Part shown: in pieces, positions 13,133 through 15,960 of the stretch
How the letters are laid out: each line of letters starts with the position of its first letter
Position numbering within the stretch: the stretch's first letter is position 1
Assembly: GCA_022704885.1 (NCBI GenBank)
Contig: JAKJFO010000088.1
Span: 1-15,960 of the forward strand
Source: Candidatus Rifleibacteriota bacterium
Lineage (GTDB): Bacteria > Riflebacteria > Ozemobacteria > Ozemobacterales > Ozemobacteraceae
Length of the DNA stretch: 15,960 nucleotides
Direction: 5' to 3'
Notes under the pieces: generated by a model
The model's database searches: none
What the model saw: only the letters and a program-made list of their open reading frames with translations
What the model was told of the DNA's origin: nothing
Program-made: the position numbers and the translations under genes

Positions 13133-14192
13133 AAAAGATCTCGATGCACTCGACAACAGAATAGTAGAACTGCTGGATCAGCGCGCAGTAATGGCGCTTG
13201 ATCTGAGAGCAGCCAAGCTGGCTGCCGGCATCGAACATACGCTGGTACCGGTAAGAGAGTCACAGGTTTTTGCCCGCCTTGGCCAGGCTCGTTTGAACAA
13301 GCTGACGCATCAGCAGCTCGAACAGATTTTTGTAGAGATCGTTTCTGCTTGCCGTCAGCTGCAGGCGCACAACCGGGTTTGTGTTCTCGATGAAAAAGCC
13401 GGCTGGGTGAACGCTGCTGCTGTCAACCGTTTTGGCAGGTCCTGCGAGGTAGTTGCCGCCGATACCTTTGAAGATTTTACTTCTGAGCTGGCCCGGACTG
13501 CCGGCACTTTCGGCTTTGCCTCGTTTACACCCGATTTTTCTTATGAACGTCTTAATTTTATCGATGCGCTGATGTCAGAACGACTTTATGTCGTCGAAGA
13601 ATTCAATCATTCGCCTGAATTTTGCGTGGTCAGCAACACTGCCAGAGACCTTTCTGAGGCCGGTGAAATTTGTGTTACCGCTGATATGCTCAGGCAGCTG
13701 CGGCAATTTTTCATTTCACTTTCCTATGATCTCAAGATCAAGATCTGTCGCAGCATGACCGAAGTTCTCGAAAATATGCAGAGTGTTAATCCTGTGGCTG
13801 CCGTTCTGCCGCTTGAGATTGCCAAATCGGTCGAAAGCCTGATAATTCTGAGAGCCGGCCTTAAAATTGAATCTATGCCGAGAATAAGATTTTTTACCCT
13901 GTCGCCAAAGCCGGTTAACGATTACGCCCCAGGTCTGAAGACACTGCTGCTCTGCGCCATGGACGAATACAGCGACAAATTGAGCATGGTTTTTTCAGAA
14001 CTCAGGCAGCAGAAAATTCAGGTTACCGACGTTCACAGTGTCGAATTTTATGGTAAGCCTTTTAACAGCATCGTTGCCATCGAAATGATCCTGCCAGAGA
14101 GTGAAGCGAAATTCAAAGAAGCGGTAGCCAGAATTGAGTCTGCCAGCCTGCTTCTCAAAATCTGCGGCTATTTTCCGGTTTTTCGCGAATAA
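13104..14192 (+). CDS. Chorismate mutase with prephenate-dehydratase-like and ACT-like regions
   Basis: This 362-residue protein has the length and order of bifunctional PheA. The N-terminal AroQ-type mutase (about 1-88) keeps likely catalytic residues R10, R27, K38, R51, E52 and a glutamine at 85 or 87. The middle (about 90-270) follows the dehydratase fold only loosely. The usual GPxGT(Y/F)S start reads EKAGWVNAAA, the VENS motif is absent (ASFTPDFSYE), and the catalytic TRF reads IRF (261-263). The C-terminal ACT-like part (about 278-362) lacks the ESRP phenylalanine-binding motif. It may therefore be a mutase with a non-catalytic tail, or a diverged enzyme. Its ATG has GAAGAGGA upstream (13087-13094) and overlaps thyX by 29 bases. 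trkA starts three bases after its stop. Confidence 0.8.
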   Translation: MTSKTLEDLRKDLDALDNRIVELLDQRAVMALDLRAAKLAAGIEHTLVPVRESQVFARLGQARLNKLTHQQLEQIFVEIVSACRQLQAHNRVCVLDEKAGWVNAAAVNRFGRSCEVVAADTFEDFTSELARTAGTFGFASFTPDFSYERLNFIDALMSERLYVVEEFNHSPEFCVVSNTARDLSEAGEICVTADMLRQLRQFFISLSYDLKIKICRSMTEVLENMQSVNPVAAVLPLEIAKSVESLIILRAGLKIESMPRIRFFTLSPKPVNDYAPGLKTLLLCAMDEYSDKLSMVFSELRQQKIQVTDVHSVEFYGKPFNSIVAIEMILPESEAKFKEAVARIESASLLLKICGYFPVFRE

Positions 14193-14195
14193 ATC

Positions 14196-15572
14196 ATGAA
14201 GATTGTCATTTCGGGCGGTACTGAGATCGGGCTGCTGTTTGCAAAAGTTCTCGCCGACAAAAACGATCTGCACGTCATCGAAAGCAATCCAGAAGCGATA
14301 AAAAAGCTCGAACAACTTGACCTGCAGGTTGTTGACGGTAACCCAACCGCTCTTTCGGTTTTGCAGGAAGCGAGAATAGAGCATGCCGACGCTTTTATCG
14401 CCTGTGCCCATTCAGATGAAGTGAACGTCATTTCATGTCTTGCCGTAAAACAGATGAGCAAGGCCCGCACCTTCTGCTTCGTCAATCGCGCGCATTATTT
14501 CGAAACCTTTGCTGGCGAGCTTGGCGAAGAATTGATAATCGACCGCATCATCTGGCCAGAAATGCTGCTGGGTGAGTATATCGCGCAGATTATCACCGTT
14601 CCTGGAGCCATCGATGTCAAGATTTTCGAGAGTGAAGATCTTAAACTGCTCGAATTCAGACTTAAGTCCGGTGACGCCGCCATCGGCAAACATCTCAAGG
14701 ATCTCAATATTCCAACCGGAGCTCTTGCCGTTGCGTTGTTTCGTGAAGAACACGTTGTTATTCCGGGAGGTATGACGAAGCTGGCAGAAGGTGACAAGAT
14801 CATCTTCATCGGGCACGAAGCCAGCATGCGCAAGGTTGAGCAGCGCTTCAACCCGGCGCCTGGGCGCAAAAATCAGAACGTCGTCATCGTTGGTGGCGGC
14901 AATGTCGGCTTCATTCTGGCAAAAGCTCTTGAAATGAGCGGTAATGTCAAAGTTCGTCTGATCGAATCTTCGATGAAGCAGTGCGAAAGCCTGGCAGACC
15001 GCCTGAGCGACAAGGTTCTGATTCTCAATGCCGATGGCACCGATCCAAACTTTTTGCGGGCTCAGCAGGTCGCCAACTGCGACTGTCTGGTAACACTGAC
15101 CGGTAACGATGAACGCAACCTTTTTGTATCCATGCATGCCAAGCAGTTGAATGCCAAAAAAGTCATCACCCGTGCCCACAATGTCGATAATATCGATTTT
15201 TTCGAAAAACTGGGGGTCGATGTCGCGCTAAGCTCTCAGTTCATTGCTGTTCAGAGCGTTAACCGGCAGATTCTCGACGAGAGCGTCGATGTCTTTACGA
15301 TTTTCGAGAAGGGTAAGGCTGAAATTCGTGAGGTTTCGGTTCCGGCGCATTTTCCGCCGACTAAACTCATGGATCTGAAACTGCCGGAAGGTGTCATCAT
15401 TGCAGCAATCCGCCGTGGCGGCCGTACCATGGTGCCCTGCGGTCAGGATAAAATCAAAGGCAAAGACAACTTGCGCGTATTCTGCGCTTCTGACCGTGGC
15501 GAGACTCTGCTTAATTTTCTGCAGGAATACACTGAAGCGGCTGAAATGGCTGAAGAAGAAGCAGATTCATGA
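14196..15572 (+). CDS. trkA: Trk potassium uptake regulator, NAD-binding subunit
   Basis: This 458-residue cytoplasmic protein gates the TrkH potassium channel in response to bound nucleotides. It has the classical double layout: RCK_N, RCK_C, RCK_N, RCK_C. The second Rossmann loop is a normal GGGNVG (233-238). The first reads GGTEIG (7-12), with T9 in place of the central glycine of GxGxxG, so nucleotide binding by the first half may differ. An acidic residue follows each first beta-alpha-beta unit (E29 and a later E in RLIESS). An acidic tail (EMAEEEADS) ends the protein. It follows the mutase gene after 3 bases with no clear ribosome site and overlaps trkH by 4 bases (ATGA). Confidence 0.95.
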   Translation: MKIVISGGTEIGLLFAKVLADKNDLHVIESNPEAIKKLEQLDLQVVDGNPTALSVLQEARIEHADAFIACAHSDEVNVISCLAVKQMSKARTFCFVNRAHYFETFAGELGEELIIDRIIWPEMLLGEYIAQIITVPGAIDVKIFESEDLKLLEFRLKSGDAAIGKHLKDLNIPTGALAVALFREEHVVIPGGMTKLAEGDKIIFIGHEASMRKVEQRFNPAPGRKNQNVVIVGGGNVGFILAKALEMSGNVKVRLIESSMKQCESLADRLSDKVLILNADGTDPNFLRAQQVANCDCLVTLTGNDERNLFVSMHAKQLNAKKVITRAHNVDNIDFFEKLGVDVALSSQFIAVQSVNRQILDESVDVFTIFEKGKAEIREVSVPAHFPPTKLMDLKLPEGVIIAAIRRGGRTMVPCGQDKIKGKDNLRVFCASDRGETLLNFLQEYTEAAEMAEEEADS

Positions 15573-15960
15573 TCCGGTTTCGCATAGTCTTTTCGGTTGT
15601 TGGCATTATCGTGCAGGGTTTTGCAGCGCTGATGCTGGTTCCGTTGCTTGCGGCGCTCCTGGCAAAACAGTATGATTCTGCCGGCATGTTCGTGTTGTGC
15701 AGCTTGATCGGCCTGATTAGTGGACAACTTGCCTGGCGGTGTCATAAGGAAAAGAACTTCGACGATCTGACTCGCGTAGAAGGCATGGCGGCGGTAGCTT
15801 TCAGCTGGATGGGAGTTGCTCTTGTCGGCGCTTTTCCTTATCTTGGCTTCGGCATAGGTTTTATCGATGCTCTTTTCGAGTCTATGAGCGGGTTTACTAC
15901 TACCGGTGCAACCATTCTCAAAGACTTTTCTATTCTCAACAGTTCGATGTTTTTTTATCG
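15569..15960 (+). CDS. trkH: Trk potassium transporter, membrane subunit (3' end outside window)
   Basis: The frame is open from ATG at 15569 to the window edge, giving 130 residues of an expected 450-500. Hydrophobic segments lie at about 7-32, 38-56 and 73-98. The first potassium-selectivity P-loop is visible as SMSGFTTTGATIL (105-117). The preceding RVEGMAAVAFSW (69-80) matches the family's second helix. TrkH forms the membrane pore for potassium, assembled with TrkA. The start codon overlaps the trkA stop, which supports coupled translation. Confidence 0.95.
   Translation, partial: MIRFRIVFSVVGIIVQGFAALMLVPLLAALLAKQYDSAGMFVLCSLIGLISGQLAWRCHKEKNFDDLTRVEGMAAVAFSWMGVALVGAFPYLGFGIGFIDALFESMSGFTTTGATILKDFSILNSSMFFY

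Overview
The window looks like chromosomal DNA of a free-living bacterium with a Gram-negative envelope and at least a partly anaerobic metabolism. The tungstate-binding protein has a plain signal peptide without a lipobox, which points to a periplasm. Metabolism is suggested by a tungsten uptake operon, an aldehyde:ferredoxin-oxidoreductase-type tungstoenzyme with a polyferredoxin partner, a thiol peroxidase, and the flavin-dependent thymidylate synthase ThyX. Base composition is moderate and genes are tightly packed, often with 4-base ATGA overlaps. Start codons include TTG and GTG. No phage, insertion sequence, CRISPR array, tRNA or rRNA was seen. The phylum cannot be fixed from the sequence alone.

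Layout. (1) Positions 1-886 (minus) hold the 5' part of a coiled-coil membrane protein ending in the start of a DUF2760 domain. It is transcribed divergently from (2) a plus-strand run at 1068-4542: tupA, a glutathione-peroxidase-like gene, tupB, tupC, and a small membrane-anchored HEAT-like protein. A hexamer repeat array lies directly before tupC. (3) A convergent intergenic stretch (4543-4841) holds a chain of short hairpins and an open frame of 45 codons. (4) A minus-strand operon (9694 down to 4842) encodes a YkgJ-type cysteine-cluster protein, a four-cluster ferredoxin, the AOR catalytic subunit, and an exported protein with a zinc-ribbon-like domain and ankyrin repeats. All of its genes overlap. 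(5) An RRM RNA-binding protein (minus) is divergent from (6) a plus-strand signalling group at 10408-12012: a sigma-54 activator without a sensory domain, a ComFB-type protein and a STAS protein, followed by rpmE and a strong terminator. (7) The last group is thyX, a three-domain chorismate mutase/prephenate-dehydratase-like protein with eroded dehydratase and ACT motifs, trkA, and the 5' part of trkH.

Working together. TupABC would import tungstate for the molybdopterin-type cofactor of the AOR enzyme encoded a few kilobases away, and the polyferredoxin would carry its electrons. The sigma-54 activator, ComFB and STAS genes form a possible control module without its own sensor. TrkA and TrkH form a potassium uptake system. 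The best candidates for undescribed biology are the extra genes fused into the tungsten loci (peroxidase, HEAT-like protein, YkgJ protein, exported ankyrin protein), the eroded P-protein, and the activator/ComFB/STAS trio.
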